From: Psychrobacter namhaensis
GTDB taxonomy: Bacteria > Pseudomonadota > Gammaproteobacteria > Pseudomonadales > Moraxellaceae
Direction of reading: 5' to 3'
DNA: 64,000 nt
NCBI RefSeq assembly: GCF_016107545.1
Contig: NZ_JABASS010000003.1
Span: 1-64,000, forward strand
This document shows positions 18,680 to 26,699 of the stretch, one piece after another. The translations under genes and the position numbers were made by a program. The notes beneath the pieces were generated by a model. It saw only the letters and a list, made by a program, of their open reading frames with translations, did no database searches and was not told the origin of the DNA. Within the stretch, counting starts at the first letter, position 1; every line of letters starts with the position of its first letter.

Positions 18680-20611
18680 CTATCCAATCGGATGTCTACC
18701 AGCATCGATGGTTTTTTGCCGTGCGCGTTTGCCTTGCCCAAACGCTTGAGTAATACGGTCAATAATAATCGCTACAATGACAATAGCCGTACCTGCTTGT
18801 AGTCCCTGCCCAATATTGAGGGTTTGTATAGACTGCAATACATCTTCACCCAGACCGGGCGCGCCAATCATAGAGGCCAGTACCACCATAGAGAGCGACA
18901 TCATCACCGCTTGATTGACACCCGCCATGATACTGGGTAGCGCTTGTGGCAGTTTGATCCAGATGAGCAACTGCAAATGTGTGCTGCCAAATGAGCGGCC
19001 TGCCTCCACCATTTCGTGATTCACTTGCGTGATACCTAAGGTTGTCAGACGAATGAGGGGCGGCAAAGCATATATAATGGTGGCAAACAATGCGGGCACT
19101 TTACCAATCCCAAATAGCATCAGCACTGGTATCAGATACACAAAGCTAGGCATGGTCTGCATCACATCCAATATAGGCGTCACAATCTGACGAAGCAGCT
19201 TACTACCTGACATAGCAATACCAATCGGTATACCAATAACCACCGTGACCAATACTGAGACGATGAGCAGCGCTAAGGTATCAATCAATGCACCCCAAAG
19301 CCCAAATGCACCAATTAAAAACAGCCCTGCGCCGCATGCCAGCGCAAACCAAATCTTGCGTACACCAAACCACGCCAATACCGTGACCAGCGCAATAATC
19401 AACCAGGGAGGAATGACCGTTAATAGGCGCTCAATCGGTAGCAATAAGTACGTGAGTGCGAACGTACTGATAGTACGAAACACCTCACCATAATTTTGCA
19501 CGGTGCTTGCTAGTGTATTATTTAGCGGGGTCTCAAGTGACCATGACGGGAATTTAGAGGTTAGCGCTGTTTGATTAACGCTAGAGGCCACGGTATCAGC
19601 AGTGATGTTGGCACCAGTTAAGCCAATACCCAATTTATCAGCAAGGTTGGTCGCCGCTTCATCAGACAGCCACGCTTGCCAAACGTTTGGATGTTCACGC
19701 AAAAATACTAAGGCTTGCTCCTCCCCGCTGCGTTTATTTTCACTCATCTCTAAGATAGCACCATTGAGCTCATCAGAGGTGAATTGTACTTTTTTGAAGG
19801 CCTCTACCAACTCAGGGTTGTTATCGATAAATGGCGTAGATACCGCAATACCTAAAGGCGATACAGGAAACCCAGAGACACAGCTGGCGGTGCCATCGGC
19901 CCGTAACAAATCTTGCCAACAGGCGTCATCATGATCGGGAAACTTGAGTGGGGCAAAATCATACTTTGCCATCAATCCTGTGGGTTGCCAATAATAAAAC
20001 AATAGCGGTTTGTGTTGCTCAAAAGCGGAGGCAATCTCGGCATCAAGCGCAGCACCAGTCCCAGGATGAACGTTATTAAATACCCTGTCCAGACCTGTGT
20101 TTTTTAACAACCGAGTATTAAAAATCTCGCACGTCCAACCAGAGGGACAGTTCATAAAGCGTGACTTGCTAGGGTCTTCTGGATCTTTAAAAAGATCCGC
20201 GTATTTAGGTAGATCTTGATAACTGCGTAGCCCAGGGTTCTCTTCTAGGACGTATTTAGGGACATACCAACCTTGAGTCGCTCCGCCCTTGAGCGTATCC
20301 CCAATGACTGCTACTTTGTCGTCTTCAATGGCCTGCTCCATGATTGGCGAGCGCCCAACCCACTGCTCACCAATAACCTGAATGTCATTTTGTGACAAGG
20401 CTGTCTCAAGCGCGGGCCCTGCTCCTGGCACCTCCTCTATCGTACAGCCATAACCGTCCTCTGCGATATGCTTGAGCACACCAGAGATGAATTGACCGCT
20501 CTCCCACGTTAGCGCCCCAAATTTGATGGGGGACGCGCAAGCGGCGGATGCCGATATGGGCAGTAAAAACGCACTCATACACAGTAAACTGAACGCAATC
20601 CATTGGCGCAT
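18680..20611 (-). CDS. Fused betaine/choline-type binding protein and ABC permease
   Basis: This single 643-residue protein joins two importer parts. Residues 1-23 are a signal sequence (FSLLCMSAFLLPISASAACA). About 24-335 form an OpuAC/ProX-like binding domain (IKFGALTWESGQFISGVLKH, WVGRSPIMEQAIED, YYWQPTGLMAKYDFAPLKFP). About 380-640 form a membrane permease with several helices and the EAA-type loop VEAGRSFGSTHLQLLIWIKL. The order, binding domain first, is the reverse of the lactococcal OpuA fusion, where it is C-terminal. The ATPase gene follows 103 bp downstream. Aromatic residues in the binding domain suggest a quaternary-amine ligand, but the exact substrate (glycine betaine, choline or proline betaine) is not determined by sequence reading. 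Confidence 0.92.
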   Translation of the reverse strand: MRQWIAFSLLCMSAFLLPISASAACASPIKFGALTWESGQFISGVLKHIAEDGYGCTIEEVPGAGPALETALSQNDIQVIGEQWVGRSPIMEQAIEDDKVAVIGDTLKGGATQGWYVPKYVLEENPGLRSYQDLPKYADLFKDPEDPSKSRFMNCPSGWTCEIFNTRLLKNTGLDRVFNNVHPGTGAALDAEIASAFEQHKPLLFYYWQPTGLMAKYDFAPLKFPDHDDACWQDLLRADGTASCVSGFPVSPLGIAVSTPFIDNNPELVEAFKKVQFTSDELNGAILEMSENKRSGEEQALVFLREHPNVWQAWLSDEAATNLADKLGIGLTGANITADTVASSVNQTALTSKFPSWSLETPLNNTLASTVQNYGEVFRTISTFALTYLLLPIERLLTVIPPWLIIALVTVLAWFGVRKIWFALACGAGLFLIGAFGLWGALIDTLALLIVSVLVTVVIGIPIGIAMSGSKLLRQIVTPILDVMQTMPSFVYLIPVLMLFGIGKVPALFATIIYALPPLIRLTTLGITQVNHEMVEAGRSFGSTHLQLLIWIKLPQALPSIMAGVNQAVMMSLSMVVLASMIGAPGLGEDVLQSIQTLNIGQGLQAGTAIVIVAIIIDRITQAFGQGKRARQKTIDAGRHPIG

Positions 20612-21009
20612 GCTCTGTCCTATTTATTATCTGTATCAACATTAAAAACGTTGTTCAAAAAACAGACTGTTAGTAATACGCTTCCTACTCTGTGTAAGTT
20701 CACATTCCTACAGAGTAAACCTTGTATATTACTCAAACAGCATTCTACGGTTGTTTAGCCTTTTTATAAAGTGTAGCGATTTATAAGGGGGATCACAAAC
20801 ACTTATTTATCAATTATCTGGACGGTTTTTACACTACCCTACGCACAGACAGTCACCGTGAGCGCTTATCATCCGTTAATATCGATTTCTTGAGTAAAAA
20901 AAATAGCACCCATTTGCGTAGATGCTATCTAGGCGCTATCACTGTTCAGACCACTAATTTGGGCCAACCACTTTAAAACGGGCATTTTAAAAGTTTTACT
21001 TTAAAACGA
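20612..21009. other. 398-bp gene-free stretch upstream of the osmolyte importer
   Basis: It contains the calB terminator at its right side and, 75-106 bp upstream of the importer start, an inverted repeat TACTCTGT (20686-20693) / ACAGAGTA (20710-20717) with a 16-nt spacer that could be an operator. I see no ORF or clear promoter boxes. Confidence 0.5.
20896..20928 (-). terminator. Terminator downstream of the aldehyde dehydrogenase
   Basis: On the minus strand ATAGCATC pairs with GGTGCTAT (20921-20928 with 20903-20910, one G-T pair, 10-nt loop) and is followed by eight Ts. It lies about 80 bp after the dehydrogenase stop. Confidence 0.75.
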
Positions 21010-22494
21010 TTATTTCAAAAACAGGGCCATGGCTTTTTTAAATAGCCCACCATAAGGCGGCAACAACAGATTCATGCCATTTAGCTTGGCTTGTACAAAG
21101 ACAGGTTTCATGTGGCTTAGACGCTCAAATCCAGCTTTGCCGTGGTAAGCACCTGTACCAGAATCTCCGACGCCACCAAACGGCAAATCATGCTGCGCAA
21201 CATGCATAATCACCTCATTAATACACAGGCCACCAGAGACCGTATTGTGACGTATTTTTTCTAACCCACTGTGGTTATCGCCAAAAACGTATAGCGCCAA
21301 TGGCCGTGGACGTGAGTTGACGAAGTGGATCGCGTCATCAAGCACCTCATAATGCACGAGTGGTAAAATTGGGGCAAAAATCTCCTCTTGCATCACCTCA
21401 CTATCAGGCGCAGGCTCACTCACTATGACTGGTGGCATCAGACGCGTTTCAATATGAGACTCTGCCGTGGTCAACGCATGTATTTGATCCGTTGACAGCG
21501 CGTCTAGATAGCCTTTGACGCGCTTGAATTGCTCAGCGTTGATAATGCGTGAATAATCTGGGTTATTTTCGATATTAGGATAGTGCTTTGCCATCCACTC
21601 TTTTGCCAGCTGGATAAATTGCTCATGATAATGCCGCTGAATCAATACATAGTCCGGTGCGATACAGGTTTGACCCGCGTTTAATGTTTTGCCCATCATC
21701 ACCCGATTGACCACTGACTCTAAGTTGGCATCATCTAGTACAATTACTGGTGACTTACCACCAAGCTCAAGTGTCACAGGCGTTAAATTAGGAGCAGCGG
21801 CGGCCATGACTTTTTTGCCCACGGCAGTGGAGCCTGTGTAAAGCAGATGGTCAAAGGGTAACTCGCTAAAGGCCGCAGCAATCTCAACCTCACCCAGCAC
21901 CACACAGATCATATCTGGTGAGAAATAACGAGCAATCGTATCGGCAAACGTCTGGGCAAATTGCGGTGCGGCCTCACTCATTTTGATCATGATTCGATTA
22001 CCCGCCGTAAGCGCATCGATCATCGGGCCGATTGCCAAAAACAGCGGGTAGTTCCAAGGCACCATGATACCGACCACACCGAGCGGCTGTGGCTGAACTT
22101 CATTATGAGCTGGCATATACAATGGTGAAATAGAAACACGCTGTGCTTTCATCCACTTTTTGCCGTGTTTTTTGGCATGGCTGATTCCAGTGAAGCTAGG
22201 AAACAGCTCGGCAAATTGGGTCTCTGATTCGCTACGGTAACCGAAGTCCTCGCTAATCGCTTTTGCAAAACTGGCTTGGTTATCGCTAAGCATGATCTCT
22301 AGGTTGTCCAGCTGGGTCTCACGAGTGCCCCAGTCATTTATTGGCTGCGTACGACTCAATGTTTGTAGGCGGGAAAACTGCGCTTTCATCTCATCGATTG
22401 TTGTTACTGTACTAAGCGCGTCAGGCAGACGTTGCGACGCAAGATCAGTAGCGCTTGAGGCTTGCTCATTGATGGCTTGGGTATTATCTGTCAT
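21010..22494 (-). CDS. calB: Coniferyl-aldehyde-type aldehyde dehydrogenase
   Basis: This NAD(P)-dependent aldehyde dehydrogenase has 494 residues. Catalytic features are VTLELGGKSPVIVLDDAN with the general-base Glu near 243, and GQTCIAPDY with nucleophile Cys277. The latter is the form found in coniferyl aldehyde dehydrogenases and fatty aldehyde dehydrogenases rather than the GQRC/GQVC of betaine aldehyde enzymes. MVPWNYPLFLAIGPMIDALTAGN and the C-terminal LPFGGVGDSGTGAYHGKAGFERLSH also fit that class. The C-terminus (LLLPPYGGLFKKAMALFLK) may be membrane-associated. Coniferyl aldehyde is a family label; long-chain or other aldehydes are equally possible, especially as an Acr1-like aldehyde-forming reductase lies 3.6 kb away. 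Confidence 0.88.
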   Translation of the reverse strand: MTDNTQAINEQASSATDLASQRLPDALSTVTTIDEMKAQFSRLQTLSRTQPINDWGTRETQLDNLEIMLSDNQASFAKAISEDFGYRSESETQFAELFPSFTGISHAKKHGKKWMKAQRVSISPLYMPAHNEVQPQPLGVVGIMVPWNYPLFLAIGPMIDALTAGNRIMIKMSEAAPQFAQTFADTIARYFSPDMICVVLGEVEIAAAFSELPFDHLLYTGSTAVGKKVMAAAAPNLTPVTLELGGKSPVIVLDDANLESVVNRVMMGKTLNAGQTCIAPDYVLIQRHYHEQFIQLAKEWMAKHYPNIENNPDYSRIINAEQFKRVKGYLDALSTDQIHALTTAESHIETRLMPPVIVSEPAPDSEVMQEEIFAPILPLVHYEVLDDAIHFVNSRPRPLALYVFGDNHSGLEKIRHNTVSGGLCINEVIMHVAQHDLPFGGVGDSGTGAYHGKAGFERLSHMKPVFVQAKLNGMNLLLPPYGGLFKKAMALFLK

Positions 22495-22870
22495 TTTTCT
22501 TCCTTGTTGTATGCGTTGGTGTGAACAGGCGACGCTGGATAAAAGACGCTAAATTTTTAGTCCAACACTTACTTTAATAGCCTGTCCTGACCACAAAATT
22601 CATCAGATTCCGTTCATTATACTTTAATGTAGCGCATCGCCTGTTCAATGAACAGCACATTAAGTTGACTGCCGCGTTTGTATGGGTGAAGGGTCTATTC
22701 AAGGTGATGATATGCAGCCCAGTTTGTGCTATTTCTAACTTTTTTCGTTATTCGTATTGAGAGATTTGTACAAGGGCAAGAGATAGTTTTGTGTGACTGT
22801 CTTTAAAACTGCTACACTGCTTACCAGTAATGAAGACCCTTAAACCCAACAAGAATAAGACACAACTCTC
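22495..22870. other. 376-bp divergent intergenic region (calB / lipB)
   Basis: It separates the minus-strand aldehyde dehydrogenase from plus-strand lipB. A lipB promoter-like element is listed separately. No ORF, repeat or RNA gene is visible in the rest. Confidence 0.5.
22789..22818 (+). promoter_or_regulatory. Promoter-like element for lipB
   Basis: TTGTGT and TACACT are separated by 18 bp, placing a start site about 45 nt before the lipB ATG at 22871. Identified by eye. Confidence 0.5.
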
Positions 22871-23704
22871 ATGCAAAATGCCACGCAACCGCTTAATGAC
22901 ACGCTAATCAGCAAATCCCTGTCAGCCGCCGATTATGTTCCTACTCTCGATGCGATGCTCTCGCGCACCCTAGCGCGTATTGATTTAAAAAAACAACAAG
23001 GTCTGCGCACCCCTGATGAACTATGGATCGTCGATCATAATAATGTCTATACCCTTGGGCAAGCCGGCAAAGAAGAGCACATATTACAACGTACCAATAC
23101 GCCTATTATCAAGACCGATCGCGGTGGTCAGGTGACATGGCACGGTCACGGACAATTGGTGGTTTACTGGTTGTTTGATTTAGACAGTCTTAAGTGGAGT
23201 GTCCGCAATTTGGTCTCCCACGCTGAGCAAGCCATTGAAGATGTCATTAATGACTGCTTGCGTAGCTCGTCTTTACCCAACACGGACAATATCAGCGCAC
23301 ATGCACGCCGTGATGCACCAGGTGTTTACTTATACGCTGATGCTTCTGCAGCAGATAATGACGCCAATACGGACACTAACAACCTATCCTTTGATAGTAC
23401 GATTATGCTTGGCAAAATGGCTTCCCTAGGTTTTAAGATCAAGCATGGCTTTAGCTATCATGGCATCGCGATTAATTTAAATTGTGACTTATCAGCATTT
23501 AATGCCATCAACCCTTGCGGTTATGCTGGTATGCAAATGTTACGGCTATCAGACTTTGTGACCATGCAAAAAGAGCCCGCGGCACAAACAGTGCAGCCAA
23601 TAAGCGAGTCATTAAGCTATGAGACAATCACCCAAAAGCTCATCGATAATATCGCCAAACGTCATGCTGGACTGATTGAGTTGCGAGCGATAACGCCAAA
23701 ATAA
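22871..23704 (+). CDS. lipB: Octanoyltransferase LipB
   Basis: LipB moves octanoyl groups from acyl carrier protein onto lipoyl domains, the first step of lipoate synthesis; the AceF protein encoded at the right end of the window is a natural acceptor. The protein has 277 residues against about 213 in E. coli. Family motifs are TLGQAGKEEHIL, RGGQVTWHGHGQ at 84-95, MLGKMASLGFKI with the catalytic Lys182, SYHGIAINLNCDL, and INPCGYAGM with the catalytic Cys216. A polar, Asp/Asn-rich insert at about 155-175 precedes the lysine motif. lipA is not adjacent. Confidence 0.96.
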   Translation: MQNATQPLNDTLISKSLSAADYVPTLDAMLSRTLARIDLKKQQGLRTPDELWIVDHNNVYTLGQAGKEEHILQRTNTPIIKTDRGGQVTWHGHGQLVVYWLFDLDSLKWSVRNLVSHAEQAIEDVINDCLRSSSLPNTDNISAHARRDAPGVYLYADASAADNDANTDTNNLSFDSTIMLGKMASLGFKIKHGFSYHGIAINLNCDLSAFNAINPCGYAGMQMLRLSDFVTMQKEPAAQTVQPISESLSYETITQKLIDNIAKRHAGLIELRAITPK

Positions 23705-23777
23705 TGTCTTGAGTCTTTTTTTGCATAATATCTTGCACGCTTAGACTTAAGCATTATGAGAAAATTCAACCCAAACT

Positions 23778-23786
23778 TGTTATAAT
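23778..23786 (+). promoter_or_regulatory. Extended -10 promoter element for ppa
   Basis: TGTTATAAT is an extended -10 box with a perfect TATAAT; no good -35 is visible. It lies about 98 bp before the ppa ATG at 23884. Confidence 0.6.
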
Positions 23787-23883
23787 CGCATTCAGCATAA
23801 ATCGGACGCAGCAACAGCCTTGCAGCATCCCAAGCTTAACCCCTTATTCAAACACCTAAAACAAAAGAAAATTGGAGTATTTT

Positions 23884-24414
23884 ATGGCAGATTTTAACAA
23901 AATTTTAGATGCAGGCGACGTAGACGGCGGCGTTATCAACGTGGTAGTCGAAATCCCAACTGGCAGCAGCCATAAAATCGAATGGAATCGCGAACTGGCC
24001 GTATTTGAGCTTGATCGTATTGATCCACAGATTTTTGCTAAGCCTTGTAACTACGGTTTTATCCCGCAAACGCTTGACGAAGATGGTGATGAGCTTGACG
24101 CGTTGATTTTAACTGAACAGCCTCTACCCACTGGTATCTTCCTAAAAGCCAAGGTCATTGGTGTGATGAAATTCGTCGATGATGGCGAAGTCGATGACAA
24201 AATCGTTGTGGTACCTGCTGACGACCGCGATACAGGCAATGCTTACAACAGCCTAGATGATCTACCAAAACAGCTTATCAACCAGTTAGAGTTCCATTTC
24301 AGCCACTACAAAGACCTGAAAAAAGCGGGCACAACTGTGGTTGAGTCTTGGGGTGACGTGAGTGAGGCCAAAGAAGTGATCAAAGAATCTATCCAACGTT
24401 GGAAAGATTTATAA
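23884..24414 (+). CDS. ppa: Inorganic pyrophosphatase (family I)
   Basis: This soluble enzyme hydrolyses pyrophosphate and so drives biosynthetic reactions. From the ATG at 23884 the protein has 176 residues, equal to the E. coli enzyme. I preferred this start over an in-frame TTG at 23872 because GGAG lies 6 bp upstream and the protein then begins MADFNKILDAGD, as in relatives. Motifs include VVVEIPTGSSHKIEWN, FIPQTLDEDGDELDAL with the metal-binding aspartates, and VVPADDRDTGNAY. A terminator follows at 24461. Confidence 0.97.
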   Translation: MADFNKILDAGDVDGGVINVVVEIPTGSSHKIEWNRELAVFELDRIDPQIFAKPCNYGFIPQTLDEDGDELDALILTEQPLPTGIFLKAKVIGVMKFVDDGEVDDKIVVVPADDRDTGNAYNSLDDLPKQLINQLEFHFSHYKDLKKAGTTVVESWGDVSEAKEVIKESIQRWKDL

Positions 24415-24460
24415 TCCACCGAAGGTTGGTACTTGTGCTCATAAAGGTAAGTACCCCTCA

Positions 24461-24497
24461 AATACCGCAGTCACTATCGTGATTGCGGTATTTTTTT
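24461..24497 (+). terminator. Intrinsic terminator of ppa
   Basis: AATACCGCAGTCAC (24461-24474) pairs with GTGATTGCGGTATT (24479-24492) over 14 bp with one G-T pair and a TATC loop, followed by a T-run. Confidence 0.92.
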
Positions 24498-24499
24498 GC

Positions 24500-24530
24500 T
24501 TGAATACGACGGGTTTAAAATGGTTATAAT
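24500..24530 (+). promoter_or_regulatory. Promoter-like element for the 24576 gene
   Basis: A perfect -10 TATAAT (24525-24530) has TTGAAT at 24500-24505 with a 19-bp spacer, somewhat long. The start would lie about 40 nt before the ATG. Confidence 0.45.
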
Positions 24531-24575
24531 GAGCCATACTACCCATTCTTAAAATACGCCGTATTAAGGACAGAC

Positions 24576-25040
24576 ATGTTTAATCCCGACCCTAGCACAA
24601 AGGCGGTCAACACCAAGTTGCCAAAAGAGGTCATCATGATGATCGAAAAAAACAACTTAGTGATGGCCATCAAAACATTGGCCACAGACCAAAACATCAG
24701 TATGGATGAAGCCAAGAATAGGATCGATGCTTATGAGACGGTATTAAAGGTAAAACAACAACAAAAACTCAATACTATCGCCAGTAAACAAGGTATTCCT
24801 AATCAAGCTATCAGTTTTGATAGAGAGCAAGAATCTGACGCCTCCGGCCCACTCATAAAAAACCGTGTCAAGACGACTGAAGGGAGCCAAGGTTTCAAAG
24901 GCTTACAGGATGGTGTTGATAGCCAGCTCAATCATTTGGGTTATAAAAAACCCTTTCTACCTTATTGGTTAAAACGACTGCTCGTTATTGCCGTGGTGAT
25001 GGCAGGGCTGTTCTGGATATTGTGGCAGGTATTTGGCTAA
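24576..25040 (+). CDS. Tail-anchored membrane protein, unknown
   Basis: This 154-residue protein is mostly soluble and polar with one C-terminal membrane helix (LLVIAVVMAGLFWILWQVFG), so it looks tail-anchored with the bulk in the cytoplasm. Residues about 28-50 (NLVMAIKTLATDQNISMDEA and on) resemble the helix-turn-helix of the ribosomal L7/L12 C-terminal fold (short helix, LxxxxNxSLxEA, helix), a motif that also occurs in small membrane proteins. I do not recognise the rest. It has its own promoter-like box and stands between ppa and a convergent reductase. A later ATG pair near 24636 is an alternative start. Confidence 0.7.
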   Translation: MFNPDPSTKAVNTKLPKEVIMMIEKNNLVMAIKTLATDQNISMDEAKNRIDAYETVLKVKQQQKLNTIASKQGIPNQAISFDREQESDASGPLIKNRVKTTEGSQGFKGLQDGVDSQLNHLGYKKPFLPYWLKRLLVIAVVMAGLFWILWQVFG

Positions 25041-25099
25041 GTGATTCAACGAGAGGTTGGATAGCGCTTAAAAAGCATCTCTAGTTTATAAAGTAGTGA

Positions 25100-25150
25100 G
25101 AGAGGTAATAACAAAAAAATACCGACATATCTGTTTTTTATTACCCTCTC
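25100..25150. repeat. Long AT-rich inverted repeat between convergent genes
   Basis: GAGAGGTAATAA (25100-25111) pairs with TTATTACCCTCTC (25138-25150) with a single-base bulge, and A- and T-runs continue the stem inward. It lies between the convergent stops at 25040 and 25176 and may end transcripts from both sides, although no T-run follows the stem. Confidence 0.55.
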
Positions 25151-25175
25151 AGCAAAAATATTGGCTCACTGTATG

Positions 25176-26063
25176 CTAGTGGTGCTCACCTGGTAGAATT
25201 CTGGCAAAGGCGCGCTGCGCAAAGTTTGGTTTACTATCCGTCGTTTGGGCTGCTGTCGAACTTGGAAAAATACGATAGCCAATGGACTGTATACCCACGT
25301 TAAACGCTGGCACCAATGAGTAAGTTGCCGACGCAAATTTACCCATATTACTGGCGATACTGTTTGGTTTATGGACGATGGCTTTTGCGACCATCATTGC
25401 CGCTTCATCAGGCATCAAGGCTGGCATGTAACGATACAGCTTGGTTGGTGCAATCATCGGCGTACGTACCAATGGCATAAAGATATTGGTCACTTTAATA
25501 TTATCCCCTTTGACCTCAGCCGCCAAACAACGACTAAAAGCGTCTAGCGCGGATTTTGATGCGACATAGGCCGCAAAACGTGGACTGTTTGCCAATACGC
25601 CAATGGAGGAGATATTGACGATTTGACCGGTTTGGCGTCCAATCATCGTTGGGAGAAAACCAAGAATAATTTTGACCGCACCAAAGTAGTTAACCTCCAT
25701 GGTGCGCTCAAAATCGTGAAACCGATTGACCGACTCATGCACTGAGCGGCGAATTGAGCGCCCAGCGTTATTGACCAATACATCGATGTGCCCAAAATCC
25801 TCAAGAATTTTTTGACTGGTTTCTTCAATATCATCCATATCAGTGAGATCACATGGGTAGTAACTGGCCCGACCACCAAGCGCTTCAATGTTTTCTTTGA
25901 CGGTTTTTAATTTGTCTTCGGTACGTGCCAATAAAATAACATGAGCACCGCATTCACTGAGCAAAAAGGCGGTACGCTCACCGATACCACTTGAGGCGCC
26001 TGTGATGATAATATGTTTATCTTGCACTGTTTTCGTTATTGTCTTTTTCGAGGGATTCGCCAT
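25176..26063 (-). CDS. acr1: Acr1-like fatty acyl-CoA reductase (SDR family)
   Basis: This short-chain dehydrogenase most resembles, from memory, Acinetobacter Acr1, which reduces long-chain acyl-CoA to fatty aldehyde for wax-ester synthesis. From the ATG at 26063 (AAGGAC upstream; the longer frame is poorer) it has 295 residues, the same as Acr1. It carries the cofactor loop TGASSGIGERTAF, NNAGRSIRRSVHESVNRFHD, FERTMEVNYFGAV, the catalytic Ser in NISSIGVLAN and YVASKSALDAFSRCL (YxxxK). Its distinctive C-terminus is FMPLVRTPMIAPTKLYRYMP, then FPSSTAA and LPGEHH. These non-cofactor stretches are shared with Acr1 rather than with general SDRs. No wax ester synthase gene is nearby. Substrate is inferred. 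Confidence 0.8.
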   Translation of the reverse strand: MANPSKKTITKTVQDKHIIITGASSGIGERTAFLLSECGAHVILLARTEDKLKTVKENIEALGGRASYYPCDLTDMDDIEETSQKILEDFGHIDVLVNNAGRSIRRSVHESVNRFHDFERTMEVNYFGAVKIILGFLPTMIGRQTGQIVNISSIGVLANSPRFAAYVASKSALDAFSRCLAAEVKGDNIKVTNIFMPLVRTPMIAPTKLYRYMPALMPDEAAMMVAKAIVHKPNSIASNMGKFASATYSLVPAFNVGIQSIGYRIFPSSTAAQTTDSKPNFAQRAFARILPGEHH

Positions 26064-26172
26064 AAAAAGTCCTTTTTTTTGTTCTATGCCTATGAAGGTT
26101 CGGTTATAGCATAGCAAAAAAGCATGCGATGAAGGGGATAAAACAGTGGTCTCAGCCAGTTAATTTGACGAT

Positions 26173-26200
26173 TTTAGACGCTCATGTTTAGACGCTCATA
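26173..26200. repeat. 14-bp tandem duplication
   Basis: TTTAGACGCTCATG (26173-26186) is followed directly by TTTAGACGCTCATA (26187-26200), 13 of 14 identical, in the short intergenic region between divergent genes. Confidence 0.9.
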
Positions 26201-26243
26201 GCTTTACAATAGCGTTTCTAGTGGAATGACGCTTTTTGCCTAT

Positions 26244-26267
26244 TATTGATGTATTGATGTATTGATG
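26244..26267. repeat. Three tandem copies of an 8-mer before a ribosome site
   Basis: TATTGATG occurs three times in a row immediately before the AGGAG ribosome-binding site of the gene at 26281. Each copy contains TTG and ATG codons, so copy number could affect translation initiation. Confidence 0.9.
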
Positions 26268-26280
26268 AGGAGAATACGTT

Positions 26281-26667
26281 TTGATACCAACTCTGGCCCA
26301 CTATATTGACTTAATTGCTAAAATAGTCGAAGTCATTGGCGTGCTTATTATGTTTGTTGGACTGTTTTTTGCTTTTTATCGAGGCATACGTTCATCGTCA
26401 GGTTTCAGTCATGACACCTACGTCGAGATAAGACAAACGGTTGGCAAGTCTATCTTACTAGGGTTAGAGGTATTGATTGCTGCTGACATCATGGCCACTG
26501 TCGTGACAGAACCAACACTACGCAGCATCCTTGTCTTGGGTTTTATCGTTCTCATTCGCACTTTTTTAAGCTTGTCTCTACAAGTCGAACTAGAAGGCCG
26601 CTTCCCGTGGCAAAGCAAGCAATCTGCTACTAAAAAACCCGGTCCCAATTCAGTCGAAAAAAATTAG
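26281..26667 (+). CDS. DUF1622 family membrane protein
   Basis: This 128-residue inner-membrane protein has three hydrophobic segments (about 7-32, 57-77 and 82-104), matching the DUF1622 pattern: IDLIAKIVEVIGVLIMFVGL, then ILLGLEVLIAADIMATV, LRSILVLGFIVLIRTFLS and LQVELEGRFPW. The function of the family is unknown. Translation appears to start at TTG, because AGGAG lies about 8 bp before it and the next Met lies inside the first membrane helix. A Lys/Pro-rich tail follows the conserved part. It converges with dusB 32 bp away. Confidence 0.82.
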   Translation: MIPTLAHYIDLIAKIVEVIGVLIMFVGLFFAFYRGIRSSSGFSHDTYVEIRQTVGKSILLGLEVLIAADIMATVVTEPTLRSILVLGFIVLIRTFLSLSLQVELEGRFPWQSKQSATKKPGPNSVEKN

Positions 26668-26699
26668 CGTGTTCTGAATGAGTGAGCACTGAGTAATTT

